From assembly GCA_964634685.1 (NCBI GenBank), contig CAZWLD010000008.1, positions 1 to 64,000 on the forward strand: a stretch of DNA of 64,000 bases, given 5' to 3'. The position numbers and the translations under genes were made by a program. Of the stretch, positions 17,208-26,331 are shown piece by piece. The notes under the pieces were generated by a model, which saw only the letters and a program-made list of their open reading frames with translations, did not search any database and had not been told where the DNA came from. The DNA is from CAZWLD01 sp964634685 (GTDB taxonomy: Bacteria; Bacillota_I; Bacilli_A; Acholeplasmatales; JAEDCM01). The stretch's first letter is position 1; each line of letters opens with the position of its first letter.

Positions 17208-18434
17208 TCAAATTAAAGATATTGGGCAATACCAACAATTCCTATTATAAGGAATCAATTCATCAGAAAGACAAATAATCAAGCCTGGCTTAACATTCAT
17301 TTTAAATTTATTTAATACTTCAAAATTTTTATCTGCATGATTAGGAGATTTATTTTTCTTAATCTCAATAGGATAAATATTTTCCGCATCCACAATTAAT
17401 AAATCTATTTCTTTTTTATCTATATCACGATAATAATATAAATTATTTACCGGATGTCCGCTATTATAATAACTTTTAACTATTTCGCTTACAACATAAG
17501 TTTCCAAAAAAGCTCCATCCATATTTCCATTTTCAAGAGTCTCATAATTAGGCCATCGACATAAATATGCCGCTAATCCGGTATCCATAAAATAAACCTT
17601 TGGCGTCTTCACCAATCTATCAGTCAAATTATTAGAATAAGGGTGGAGAATAAAAATAACTCCTGACCTTTCAAGAATTGAAACCCATGACTTAGCAGTA
17701 GGTGCAGATATTCCAATAGATTTGGCTATTTCATCATAATGTAACTCCTGAGCAGTGCGAGCTGCCATATATACCAAGAAATTGTAAAAATCATTAATTT
17801 TTCCAACCTCCTCGAGGTCTCTAATATCTCTTTCAAGATAAGTATTTATATAATTACTATAATATATTTCTCTGTCGATATTTGTAGTAATTATTTTGGG
17901 CATTCCACCTTTAAATATGCGTTTATACACTTCGTGAACCGATAATGGAACTGTATTTTTATTTTTCAGAGAATTTATATCAGGATTAAAAATTCCGTAA
18001 TTATTCCCCAATAATTCAGCCTGTGAAAATCCAGATAACTCAAAAACAGCAACTCTTCCAGCTAAAGATTCTGTAATATTTTTCATCATTTTAAATTTTT
18101 GCGAACCAGTGAGCCAAAATAATCCATTATTATTTTTCCCTTCATAACCAAGTTTATCTACTATATCTTTAATTTTTTCCAAAATTTGTGGTTCTTTTTG
18201 AAACTCATCAATTAGAATGGGATAACCATAAGTATCAAAAAATAAATCAGGATCCTCAGAAGCTAATCGACGAGCATTTCTATCATCCAAGCTAACATAT
18301 TTACGATTATCTTCTTTAATATGGTTTAACATAGTAGATTTACCAACCTGTCTTTGCCCACAAACCATCACAACAGGATAAGAATTTGAAATTTCAATAA
18401 TTTGCTTTTCAATAATTCTATTAATATATGCCAT
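17208..18434 (-). CDS. DUF4143-family P-loop ATPase
   Basis: 408 residues from the ATG at 18434. Two upstream ATGs sit too close to GGAGG, which is nine bases before this one. Walker A GQRQVGKST at 26-34, Walker B ILIDE at 73-77, and a sensor-like WLTGSQ segment. The C-terminal DUF4143 region ends in a PD-(D/E)XK-like signature, EIDLLIV followed by YPIEIKK. A winged-helix-like ELHYDEIAKSIGISAPTA segment lies between. Members are common, strain-variable genes of unknown function. This copy is intact. A frameshifted gene of unknown family lies upstream. Confidence 0.85.
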   Translation of the reverse strand: MAYINRIIEKQIIEISNSYPVVMVCGQRQVGKSTMLNHIKEDNRKYVSLDDRNARRLASEDPDLFFDTYGYPILIDEFQKEPQILEKIKDIVDKLGYEGKNNNGLFWLTGSQKFKMMKNITESLAGRVAVFELSGFSQAELLGNNYGIFNPDINSLKNKNTVPLSVHEVYKRIFKGGMPKIITTNIDREIYYSNYINTYLERDIRDLEEVGKINDFYNFLVYMAARTAQELHYDEIAKSIGISAPTAKSWVSILERSGVIFILHPYSNNLTDRLVKTPKVYFMDTGLAAYLCRWPNYETLENGNMDGAFLETYVVSEIVKSYYNSGHPVNNLYYYRDIDKKEIDLLIVDAENIYPIEIKKNKSPNHADKNFEVLNKFKMNVKPGLIICLSDELIPYNRNCWYCPISLI

Positions 18435-18555
18435 TTTCATCATCCTCCGATATTTCTAAAGTCATATTTTATTTTACTCATAATAATTATAGAATATTTT
18501 AATTTATTTTTCAAGAAAAAAGAAAATATATGTGTTAATGTTTTTTTAAATAAAG

Positions 18556-18883
18556 CTAAATCTTTTCTAATTCTTCATACATTGCTAGATAATTATTAAC
18601 AAATTTATCAATGCTCATCAATTCATTCCCCTTAAAAAACCAAATTGACCTAATAATAGCATATCTAAACAAGCACGAATGTGATCTGCGACATAAAAGC
18701 TTCCTTATGAGGAATTTTTTTCTCTGATTCAATTCCATAATCTTTAAAAATACTATCTTCACTTTCCAAAAAAACGAGATTATCCCAATTAAGGCCTGAT
18801 TGGTGCCAATCACCACATGTATCTAGCGAACACTTAATATTCAATGCAAAAATCAAGGAAACATATTGCACATTAATCACCAC
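18556..18883 (-). pseudogene. unknown protein gene broken by two frameshifts
   Basis: A continuous protein can be read only by changing frame twice. Frame one gives CSLDTCGDWHQSGLNWDN and continues to KIPHKEAF. Near 18700 one T is missing and the next frame gives VADHIRACLDMLLLGQFGF. Near 18625 another T is missing and a third frame gives KGNELMSIDKFVNNYLAMYEELEKI and the stop. Both sites are T runs. The family is not recognised. It may be true decay or homopolymer sequencing error; the former fits the decayed neighbours elsewhere in the window. Confidence 0.6.
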
Positions 18884-18943
18884 TTTACGATTTATATTTC
18901 ATATAAAAATTTTATCATAAAAATATTACAAAAAAATAGAGTA

Positions 18944-18969
18944 TTAAAAAAGGCTTAGTTAAGCCTTTT
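18944..18969 (-). terminator. terminator after the dihydrouridine synthase
   Basis: Nearly perfect palindrome aaaggcttagttaagccttt (18948-18967), with T-runs on both sides; it includes the gene's stop codon. Confidence 0.8.
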
Positions 18970-20170
18970 TCAATGTATCTATGTAATTATCAATCAAGGA
19001 AAACAAATCATCCTTTGTCTTGCATTTATATAATTCCTTTTTAACAGTTGTCGCATCAGGTAATCCTTTTATATACCACGCCGCATGATTGCGCATTTCT
19101 AAAATAGCGACCTTCTCACATTTTAAAGCAATTAAGCTTTCCGTATGCTCGTGAATCGTGTTTTTAATATCATCAAACGAAGGATAATAAAAATCTCCAC
19201 CCTCAAGAGCACAAATGATGTTATGAAATAGCCATGGATTTCCAAGTCCTCCTCTTCCAATCATCACCGCATCGCAACCTGTTTCCTCCATCATTTTAAT
19301 CGCATCAGAAGGAGTTTTAATATCACCATTACCAATAACTGGAATCGACACCGCCTTTTTAACCTCACGAATAATATTCCAATCCGATTTACCCGAATAC
19401 ATTTGACTTCTAGTCCTTGGATGTACCGCAATAGCACTCGCTCCTGCCTCTTCGCAAAGCTTCGCAATCAAACAGGCGTTAATCGAATTACTGTCCCAGC
19501 CGCTTCGAATCTTCACTGTCACCGGCTTATGCGCAATATTACAGACATTTTTCACAATTTCAAAGACCTTATCCGGATCCTTTAATAAAGCCGATCCAGC
19601 GCCCGATTTTTTCGCAACCTTGGAAACTGGACATCCCATATTAATATCAATAATATCCGCATCCGATTCATCAATCATCTTCGCTGCATCAATGATGATA
19701 TCGAGCTCTGAACCAAAAACCTGCAGCGAAATAGGATGCTCACAAGGATTTACCTCAAGCATTTTTAAGGTTTTATTATTTTTATAATTTAAAGCCTTAT
19801 CGCTAACCATTTCGGCATAAACTAAACCAACACCCATTTTTTTGACAATCATTCGATATGCCTCATTACAAATGCCAGCCATCGGCGCTAGACAAACCCG
19901 ATTTTGAATCAAAACATTTCCAATATAAAAAGGTCCTTTTTTTATTTTGAATTTAACATAATATTGTCCATCTAAAACAAAGCCACATTTTTGGAGTCTA
20001 TCATCACCATAATAACAAGAAAAATCAGTGTTATTGATAATAACCTCGATTATTTCTGATAAAAAAGGATGATCAAAATCAAAGCTTAAAAAGCCGTTAT
20101 CACAACTAATATGACCAAGCCCTAAAACATTAAAATTATCATCAATCTCAAAATGTACTGTTTTATACAT
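18959..20170 (-). CDS. tRNA-dihydrouridine synthase with extra N-terminal domain
   Basis: 403 residues from the ATG at 20170 (GGTGAT upstream). The Dus fold starts only at about residue 80 with the VCLAPMAGI motif. It contains the catalytic-cysteine motif NMGCPVSK and FMN-site segments (IPVIGNGDI, CDAVMIGRGGLGNPW). It reduces uridine to dihydrouridine in tRNA and is most like the DusB branch. The first 80 residues (MYKTVHFEIDDNFNVLG to FKIKKG) are not part of the usual fold and are not recognised. It sits alone between two terminators. Confidence 0.88.
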   Translation of the reverse strand: MYKTVHFEIDDNFNVLGLGHISCDNGFLSFDFDHPFLSEIIEVIINNTDFSCYYGDDRLQKCGFVLDGQYYVKFKIKKGPFYIGNVLIQNRVCLAPMAGICNEAYRMIVKKMGVGLVYAEMVSDKALNYKNNKTLKMLEVNPCEHPISLQVFGSELDIIIDAAKMIDESDADIIDINMGCPVSKVAKKSGAGSALLKDPDKVFEIVKNVCNIAHKPVTVKIRSGWDSNSINACLIAKLCEEAGASAIAVHPRTRSQMYSGKSDWNIIREVKKAVSIPVIGNGDIKTPSDAIKMMEETGCDAVMIGRGGLGNPWLFHNIICALEGGDFYYPSFDDIKNTIHEHTESLIALKCEKVAILEMRNHAAWYIKGLPDATTVKKELYKCKTKDDLFSLIDNYIDTLKKA

Positions 20171-20234
20171 GACAATCACCGAAAGTATGATACCATAGAT
20201 ACAGAAATTAAACAAGAAAAAGAATTAACTGAAA

Positions 20235-20292
20235 TAAAAAGGAGCTGTTTGCCCATAAATCTCATTACAAAAATTTATTTTTTTACAGCTCC
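20235..20292 (-). terminator. terminator after the aminotransferase
   Basis: Outer arms ggagctgt (20241-20248) and acagctcc (20285-20292) and an inner ATAAAT/ATTTAT pair, followed on the minus strand by TTTTTAT. Confidence 0.7.
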
Positions 20293-20298
20293 AAACAA

Positions 20299-21468
20299 TT
20301 ATTTTTTAGGTTCAATTTTTTTAATAAATTCTTCAACACGATTTAAAGCCTTTTTTAAATCCTCTAATGAATATGCATAAGAAATTCTTATGAAGCCTTC
20401 TCCTGATTGGCCAAAGGCATCCCCTGGAACAACGACAACCTTTTGATCGTTTAATAGCTCTAAGCAAAATTGTTCCGAAGTCATACCAAATTTCCTAATA
20501 TCAGGAAATACATAAAAGGCTCCCTTTGGTGTAAAGCAAGGTAAATTCATTTCCTTTAATCGATAAATCAAATAGCGTCTTCTTTCATTATAAGCCTCAC
20601 GCATCGTTAAAATATCATTATCACCATTTTTCAAAGCCTCAACAGCAGCATATTGACTAGTTGTCGGAGCACACATAATACAGAATTGATGAATTTTGGT
20701 CATTTGACTAATTATTTCCTTTGGTCCACAGGCAAAGCCTAAACGCCATCCCGTCATAGAATAGGCCTTAGAGAAGCCATTTATTACAATTGTTCTTTCC
20801 TTCATACCTGGAATATCAGCAATTGAAACATGCTTTTCATCATAGGACAATTCAGCATATATTTCATCCGAAATAACAACTAAATCATGCTTGATAATTA
20901 CCCGAGCTATCTTCTCTAAATCCTTACGTTCCATAATTGCACCGGTAGGATTATTGGGATAATTGATAACTAAAATCTTACTTTTTGGTGTTATCGCAGC
21001 CTCTAGCTCCTCGGCTGTCAAGCGAAATTCATTTTCATTTTTTAATTCTATTGTTTTAACTACGCCTCCAGCTAATAAAGCACAAGGCTCATAAGACACG
21101 TAGCATGGAGTAGGAATAATAACCTCATCTCCAGGCTCAATCATTGCACGAAGAGCAGCATCTACTGCTTCACTACCACCAACAGTCACTAAAACATCCG
21201 TTTTCCAATTATATTCTAAATCATATTTTCTTTTCATAAATGCACAGATTTCTTGTCGTAATTCAAACAATCCTGCATTTGAGGTATAATAGGTTCTTCC
21301 TCTTTCTAAGGAATAAATACCCTCCTCACAAATATGCCATGGTGTGTCAAAATCAGGTTCACCTACACCTAAAGATATACATCCACTTATTTGCGATGCT
21401 ATATCAAAAAATCTACGAATTCCTGAGGGCTTAATATCCAAAACCTTTTTGGCGATGAAATCACGCAT
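20299..21468 (-). CDS. class I/II aminotransferase (aspartate/aromatic type)
   Basis: 389 residues, fold type I PLP enzyme. The PLP-lysine motif is GFSKAYSMTGWRLG; INYPNNPTGA and SDEIYAELSY are the other cofactor-site signatures. It resembles AspC/PatA-like enzymes; the amino donor cannot be fixed from sequence. The start ATG overlaps the stop of the Lrp-type regulator, so the two form an operon in which the regulator probably controls the aminotransferase in response to an amino acid. Confidence 0.88.
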   Translation of the reverse strand: MRDFIAKKVLDIKPSGIRRFFDIASQISGCISLGVGEPDFDTPWHICEEGIYSLERGRTYYTSNAGLFELRQEICAFMKRKYDLEYNWKTDVLVTVGGSEAVDAALRAMIEPGDEVIIPTPCYVSYEPCALLAGGVVKTIELKNENEFRLTAEELEAAITPKSKILVINYPNNPTGAIMERKDLEKIARVIIKHDLVVISDEIYAELSYDEKHVSIADIPGMKERTIVINGFSKAYSMTGWRLGFACGPKEIISQMTKIHQFCIMCAPTTSQYAAVEALKNGDNDILTMREAYNERRRYLIYRLKEMNLPCFTPKGAFYVFPDIRKFGMTSEQFCLELLNDQKVVVVPGDAFGQSGEGFIRISYAYSLEDLKKALNRVEEFIKKIEPKK

Positions 21469-21962
21469 TAGGCACTCACCAAAATTCTTTCATCTTTTTT
21501 CTTTTCTACTAAATCCACGCCATGATCTTTATATTTTTTCAAAACAAAATGAGTAGAGGTTGATAAAATATAATCTAATGTTGATAGTTTTTCAAAAACA
21601 AATCGAGAAACTTCCTTCATTGATTTTCCCTCAATTAAAACAGCAAAGTCAAATCCACCACTCATTAAAAAAACACTAGTAACTTCATCAAACTTTGAAA
21701 TTCTTTCAGCAATCATATCAAAGCCTATTCCTCTTTGAGGAGTAACTCTAACCTCAATTAATGCAGTGACTACTTCTTTTTTTGTATTGTCCCAATTAAT
21801 CAGTGTATGATATCCACAAATAATGTGCTCTTCCTCCATCTTAGAAATCTCATTTGCAATCTCCTCTTCACTACAAGCAAGCATAATTGATAAATCATGC
21901 AAATTAATTCGAGAATTTGTTTCTAAATTTCTTAATATATTTTCACGGAACTTTTCAATCAT
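21468..21962 (-). CDS. Lrp/AsnC-family transcription regulator
   Basis: 164 residues from the ATG at 21962, with AAGGAA seven bases upstream; an earlier ATG lacks a site. The N-terminal helix-turn-helix is about residues 9-58 and the C-terminal RAM ligand-binding domain (VVTALIEVRVTPQRGIGFD, VFLMSGGFDFAVLIEG) follows. It binds DNA as oligomers responsive to amino acids. One-base overlap with the aminotransferase gene supports local control of it. Confidence 0.9.
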   Translation of the reverse strand: MIEKFRENILRNLETNSRINLHDLSIMLACSEEEIANEISKMEEEHIICGYHTLINWDNTKKEVVTALIEVRVTPQRGIGFDMIAERISKFDEVTSVFLMSGGFDFAVLIEGKSMKEVSRFVFEKLSTLDYILSTSTHFVLKKYKDHGVDLVEKKKDERILVSA

Positions 21963-22020
21963 TTTTTTCCTTATAATCAAATATGATTATATCTCCTTTC
22001 AAATAATTTATACTTTATAA

Positions 22021-22212
22021 CACTCACTATTACTACTATTATACCATATCCAAAATAATAAATAGTATGAAAAATATACATAGGTGAATAAAATTATTCA
22101 CAATACACCTTATTTTTTTATAAAAATCATTTTCATTTTACATTAAAATGATTAAGCTATATACATACTATAGAATATTTGTTTTACTGATATTCTATTC
22201 CTCATTTTTGTA
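22021..22212. other. spacer with no supported gene
   Basis: AT-rich sequence between the Lrp regulator start and the glyA terminator. It must hold the regulator's promoter; no RNA or reading frame is convincing. Confidence 0.4.
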
Positions 22213-22246
22213 TAAAAATCCCCGCAAAGCTTTAAGCCTTACGGGA
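22213..22246 (-). terminator. terminator after glyA
   Basis: On the minus strand CCCGTAAGGCTT pairs with AGCTTTGCGGG around a two-base loop, then ATTTTTAT. It lies about 80 bases past the glyA stop. Confidence 0.8.
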
Positions 22247-22324
22247 TGTAATCATATTACCAGTTCATTAAGTGTAATTGAATCAAATAATTTATTGCTA
22301 TATTACAGAACTATTTCTCCATTA

Positions 22325-23563
22325 TTAATATGGTAATGGATATTTACTAGTTAATGCTATTACTTTAGCCTTAACCTGTTCTAGTACCTCTTCATTATCA
22401 TAATTTCTTAATGCCTCATCTATATATTCCGCAACTAAAACCATATCTGCTTCTTTAAAGCCTCGACTTGTGACAGCTGGACTTCCTAGACGTAAACCAC
22501 TTGTGACAAAAGGTTTTTCGGTATCATTAGGAATCGTATTCTTATTACATGTGATATTAACACTATGTAAAATATTTTCAGCCTTTTTACCAGTTAAGCC
22601 CGTTGCGCTTTTAACATCAACTAAAATCAAATGATTATCGGTACCATCGCTTACTAAATGATAGCCACGCTTCTTTAATTCTTCTCCCAAAACATAAGCA
22701 TTTTTTACAACCTGAGCAGAATATTCTTTAAATGATGGATCTAAAGCTTCACCAAAAGCCACAGCCTTCGCCGCAATAACATGCATTAAAGGTCCACCTT
22801 GAATACCCGGAAAAATCGTCTTATCGATTTTTTTAGCGATTTCTTCATTATTTGTTAATATGATTCCGCCACGAGGACCACGTAAGGTTTTATGGGTAGT
22901 CGATGTCACAACATCAGCGTAAGGAATAGGACTTGGATGAACACCAGCCGCAACTAAACCAGCAATGTGCGCCATATCCACAAAGAGATAAGCTCCAACC
23001 TCATCACAAATTTCTCTAAATTTTTTAAAATCAATTACCCGCGGATAGGCGCTAGCACCAGCCACAATAATCTTTGGCTTTACCTCAAGGGCAATTCTTC
23101 TAACCTCATCATAATTGATAGTTTCTGTTTCTGGATCTAATCCATAGGAATATGATTCATAATCAGCTCCCGAAAAATTGAAGCTATAGCCATGGGTTAA
23201 ATGTCCTCCATGATCTAAGGCCATACCTAAAACAACATCGCCTTTATTGATTAAAGCGCGATAAACAGCCATATTGGCTTGGCTTCCAGAATGGGGCTGA
23301 ACATTAGCATATTTACAGCCAAATAGCTCTTTCACTCGATTTCTCGCTAAATCCTCTACAACATCAACATATTCACATCCACCATAATAACGCTTCTTAG
23401 GATAACCTTCGGCATATTTGTTAGTCATGATGGAGCCCTGAGCCTCTAGAACCGCGTTGGACACGAAATTCTCCGAAGCGATCAACTCAATATGCTCTTG
23501 TTGGCGTTTTAGTTCTTGTGTAATAGCTTCTTTTACAGCCAAATCATTGTCTAAAAAACTCAT
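22325..23563 (-). CDS. glyA: serine hydroxymethyltransferase
   Basis: 412 residues, full length. PLP-lysine motif TSTTHKTLRGPRGG and N-terminal IELIASENFVS are diagnostic. It converts serine and tetrahydrofolate to glycine and methylene-THF, feeding glycine to PurD and one-carbon units to PurN and PurH in this window's purine operon. It is monocistronic. AAGGAG lies ahead of the ATG. An AAAGCGTTT dyad shared with the purine operon lies about 75 bases upstream. Confidence 0.96.
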   Translation of the reverse strand: MSFLDNDLAVKEAITQELKRQQEHIELIASENFVSNAVLEAQGSIMTNKYAEGYPKKRYYGGCEYVDVVEDLARNRVKELFGCKYANVQPHSGSQANMAVYRALINKGDVVLGMALDHGGHLTHGYSFNFSGADYESYSYGLDPETETINYDEVRRIALEVKPKIIVAGASAYPRVIDFKKFREICDEVGAYLFVDMAHIAGLVAAGVHPSPIPYADVVTSTTHKTLRGPRGGIILTNNEEIAKKIDKTIFPGIQGGPLMHVIAAKAVAFGEALDPSFKEYSAQVVKNAYVLGEELKKRGYHLVSDGTDNHLILVDVKSATGLTGKKAENILHSVNITCNKNTIPNDTEKPFVTSGLRLGSPAVTSRGFKEADMVLVAEYIDEALRNYDNEEVLEQVKAKVIALTSKYPLPY

Positions 23564-23636
23564 AAAAAATCTCTCCTTTTATTTATTGTTATTCCTATAT
23601 TATCACATATCAAAATAAAATGAGTATAAATTTTCT

Positions 23637-23651
23637 ATGAAAGCGTTTTGA
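23637..23651. promoter_or_regulatory. LacI-type (cre-like) operator candidate upstream of glyA
   Basis: ATGAAAGCGTTTTGA, with a central CG between A and T tracts as in CcpA/PurR-type operators; only the end differs from the cre consensus I remember. A related AAAGCGTTT site precedes purE. Confidence 0.35.
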
Positions 23652-23682
23652 TAAAAAACAAACAGTTGTCTATGCAACATAA

Positions 23683-24180
23683 TTAGTTAATAAAGACATT
23701 CAAATTATTAATATCGACAATAACTCTTTCATCATGTGAGGTTGGAATATTTTTCCCAACAAAGTCCGGTCTAATTGGTAATTCACGATGGCCTCGATCA
23801 ATTAATACCGCTAGTTGGATCTTTCGCGCACGGCCTAAATCCATAATCGCATCCATCGCCGCACGAACGCTTCGCCCGGTATATAAAACATCATCTACTA
23901 AAACAATCACCTTATTACATAATGATGTTTGAATATTTGAAATTCCAACATCTGTTTTTTTATGATCGTCACGATATTTTGAAATATCTATTTCCTCAAC
24001 CGGAATTCTAATTCCCTCGTATGAAAAAATATTTTCGGATATTAAATGAGCAATAGGTGTTCCCTTCGATTTAATACCAACAAAAACAAGATCATTCAAA
24101 TCTTCATTTTTTTCAATAATTTCGTGACTGATTCTTTTTAATGTTCGAGCAATTTGCTCGCTATCAAGAATTTGCTTCAA
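23683..24180 (-). CDS. pyrR: PyrR, pyrimidine RNA-binding attenuator/uracil phosphoribosyltransferase
   Basis: 165 residues. The PRPP-binding motif VILVDDVLYTGRSVRA is in the PyrR form, and the LIDRGHRELPIRPDFVG segment is specific to PyrR. It binds pyr leader RNA when UMP or UTP is abundant and promotes termination; many members also have weak UPRTase activity. It lies downstream of the uracil permease, whose leader contains the PyrR site, making an autoregulated pair. A hairpin between the two genes may reduce its expression relative to the permease. Confidence 0.94.
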   Translation of the reverse strand: MKQILDSEQIARTLKRISHEIIEKNEDLNDLVFVGIKSKGTPIAHLISENIFSYEGIRIPVEEIDISKYRDDHKKTDVGISNIQTSLCNKVIVLVDDVLYTGRSVRAAMDAIMDLGRARKIQLAVLIDRGHRELPIRPDFVGKNIPTSHDERVIVDINNLNVFIN

Positions 24181-24194
24181 AATAATAACCTCCT

Positions 24195-24225
24195 AAAAAA
24201 AAGAGGATTCCCTTTTGAGGAATCC
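24195..24225 (-). terminator. hairpin between uracil permease and pyrR
   Basis: Arms ggattcc (24205-24211) and ggaatcc (24219-24225), with eight Ts after it on the minus strand. The AGGAGG ribosome site of pyrR follows directly. Read-through or partial termination would set the PyrR level. Confidence 0.75.
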
Positions 24226-24240
24226 GATGGGATAATGCTT

Positions 24241-25704
24241 TTATTTTTCTTCCTCAGATACATCTTCCATTGTTGTATCCACAACATTATTGTGATCTGT
24301 ATCCTTTAATATTAAATTCAAGACAATACCTAAAATCATCGCAACTGCTGTTGAAGTGATTTGAATTGTATAGCCTTCTGAATTTCCACCAAAGGCAAAT
24401 ACTAATCCACCAATACCAGCAACTAGGATAACTGAGGCAACCATAATATTTTTAGTAACGTTGAAATCAACCTTTTCCTTTAATAACATCTTAACACCAG
24501 ATGAAGCGATGAATCCATAAAGAATTAAGCTAACTCCACCAGTGATACATGCAGGAATTGTTTGAAGAACGGTTGTAAGTGGGGCAAATAAACCTAAGAT
24601 GATTGATAAAATAGCAGCTAAGATAACAACATTAACTGAGGCAATTTTACTTACGCCGATAACCGCAACGTTTTCGCCATATGTTGTATTAGCGGCACCA
24701 CAAAGACCACCAGACACTGCAGTAGCGATACCATCACCAATTAAAGTTCTTGTTAAACCAGGCTCACCCTCTAATAAATCACGGTCAAGAATATTTCCAA
24801 GATTTTTATGGTCTCCGATATGTTCACAAACGGTAACTAATGAAACAGGGATGAATAATAGAGCAACGCTTCCTAAAGTAGCCCAATCAAAGGTTGCATT
24901 TTGATTAGCTGCGCGAGTAAACATCCAATCACAGTTAATCCATGCCTCTACAGAAGCCCAATTTTTATCGAAAACACTAAAATCAATAACTCGAAGGAAT
25001 TCGGCACCTTCAATATAACTAAATCCTGTTAAGATTAAAGCAAATACATATGCTCCACCCATTCCAATAACAAATGGAATTAAGCTAATTGTTTTCTTTC
25101 CATAGTGAGCGGCAATAGCAGTTAGAAAACAAGCAACTAGTCCTACTAAAACACTAACAGCTGTATATTGCCATTCAACAGGCTTTTTAAGAGCAATAAT
25201 TCCTTGAATTTGATTTGTTCCATTCATAACATTTGAGACAGCTGATCCAGCTAATCCTAATCCAATAACCATAATTACTGGTCCAATTACAACTGGAGGT
25301 AATAAATGGTTTAACCAACCTGTTCCTGTTTTCTTAATAATTAAAGCAATGATTACATAAACTAAACCAACCATAGCCATACCAATAATTACAGCTAAAT
25401 AGTTAGGTGTAGCTGGCTCAAGAACATTAGTCGCAACACCTAATCCTAAAGCCGCAAACATTGGCGATAGATATGCGAATGAGCTACTTAAGAATACTGG
25501 TGATTTCTTCTTAGTCACAAAGACATAAATTAATGTTCCGACACCAGCAGCACACAAGGTTGCGCCAATTGGAAGTCCTGTTAATAAAGGTACTGTAATA
25601 CAAGCTACTAGCATTGCTAGGATATGTTGAATCGCAAATAATGCCCAATCTCTTTTTCTTGTTGGATTTTCTTCAACATCAATAACCATCTTATGATTTT
25701 CCAT
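24241..25704 (-). CDS. uracil (NCS2-family) permease
   Basis: 487 residues from the ATG at 25704 (AGAGGAG upstream). Many hydrophobic helices of the NCS2 nucleobase transporter fold; signatures are the helix-8 region VSLVTVCEHIGDH with its key Glu, and the GLCGAANTTYGENVAVIG loop. The leader carries a PyrR attenuator and pyrR follows, so uracil is the likely substrate rather than xanthine. It is an inner-membrane proton symporter. The acidic C-terminal tail is cytoplasmic. Confidence 0.9.
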   Translation of the reverse strand: MENHKMVIDVEENPTRKRDWALFAIQHILAMLVACITVPLLTGLPIGATLCAAGVGTLIYVFVTKKKSPVFLSSSFAYLSPMFAALGLGVATNVLEPATPNYLAVIIGMAMVGLVYVIIALIIKKTGTGWLNHLLPPVVIGPVIMVIGLGLAGSAVSNVMNGTNQIQGIIALKKPVEWQYTAVSVLVGLVACFLTAIAAHYGKKTISLIPFVIGMGGAYVFALILTGFSYIEGAEFLRVIDFSVFDKNWASVEAWINCDWMFTRAANQNATFDWATLGSVALLFIPVSLVTVCEHIGDHKNLGNILDRDLLEGEPGLTRTLIGDGIATAVSGGLCGAANTTYGENVAVIGVSKIASVNVVILAAILSIILGLFAPLTTVLQTIPACITGGVSLILYGFIASSGVKMLLKEKVDFNVTKNIMVASVILVAGIGGLVFAFGGNSEGYTIQITSTAVAMILGIVLNLILKDTDHNNVVDTTMEDVSEEEK

Positions 25705-25732
25705 TTTTTTCTCCTCTTTCCTCATTTGCCTT

Positions 25733-25830
25733 AAAAAAAACTGGTCCATACAAAATAGACCAGATAAAGGTTAGATACATATGTCTTTTCCTTTTAGCCT
25801 CTCTGGACTATTTTCAAGGTAAATCTTTTT
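25733..25830 (-). promoter_or_regulatory. PyrR-responsive transcription attenuator
   Basis: On the minus strand the leader contains AGTCCAGAGAGGCT (25809-25796), the conserved PyrR-binding loop, followed by a terminator with arms CTGGTC and GACCAG (25763-25758, 25746-25741) and eight Ts. It sits about 30 bases ahead of the permease start. Bound PyrR should favour the terminator. Confidence 0.88.
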
Positions 25831-25835
25831 TCTTT

Positions 25836-25864
25836 ATTTTAACACTTTTAATTTTTCGATGCAA
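25836..25864 (-). promoter_or_regulatory. promoter of the uracil permease-pyrR operon
   Basis: Minus strand TTGCAT (25864-25859), 17-bp spacer, TAAAAT (25841-25836), directly before the PyrR leader. Confidence 0.75.
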
Positions 25865-26013
25865 TAATTATTTGTAGAAAAACATTTTCATAAATGAACT
25901 AATTCCATCATACCAAAACCAGATGAGTTTATGTCGTTCACCGGTAATGGAACCAAGACTCATACTTCTTTTCTAATCTTATTATTAATATTTGACAAAG
26001 TTCTTCATAAAAA

Positions 26014-26331
26014 CTATCTATTAATAATTTTTTCTAAATCTTTTAAAGACATAATAATTTCATTAAAACTTGGAATTTCACCATTTATCATTTCTTTCAT
26101 GGAATCATAGTCTTCGTATAATTCTCTAAATCTATATTCTGGTGGTAATATTTTAATATTACCATTTAAAAAATCATCATACTTTGCCCAATTATCATTA
26201 TAAAACTTAATTTTAAATTCAGTTACTCTCTTCAATATTTCTTTGTCCTTTAGAATTTCATATAAATCGCAGCTGTATTAAAAATAAAACGTTTATCTTC
26301 TTTACTCAGATTAACAACATTTTCATTACTA
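26014..26331 (-). pseudogene. AbiEii-type nucleotidyltransferase toxin, gutted remnant
   Basis: Only the two ends of an AbiEii-like toxin remain. About 20 N-terminal residues (ENVVNLSKEDKRFIFNTAA) begin just at the antitoxin stop. The frame then shifts by one and about 75 C-terminal residues follow (ILKDKEILKRVTEFKIKF, FYNDNWAKYDDFLNGNIK, ILPPEYRFRELYEDYDSM). The central nucleotidyltransferase core, including any GS...D motif, is missing. From remembered family size this is a deletion of well over 100 codons. The toxin must be inactive. Confidence 0.75.
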
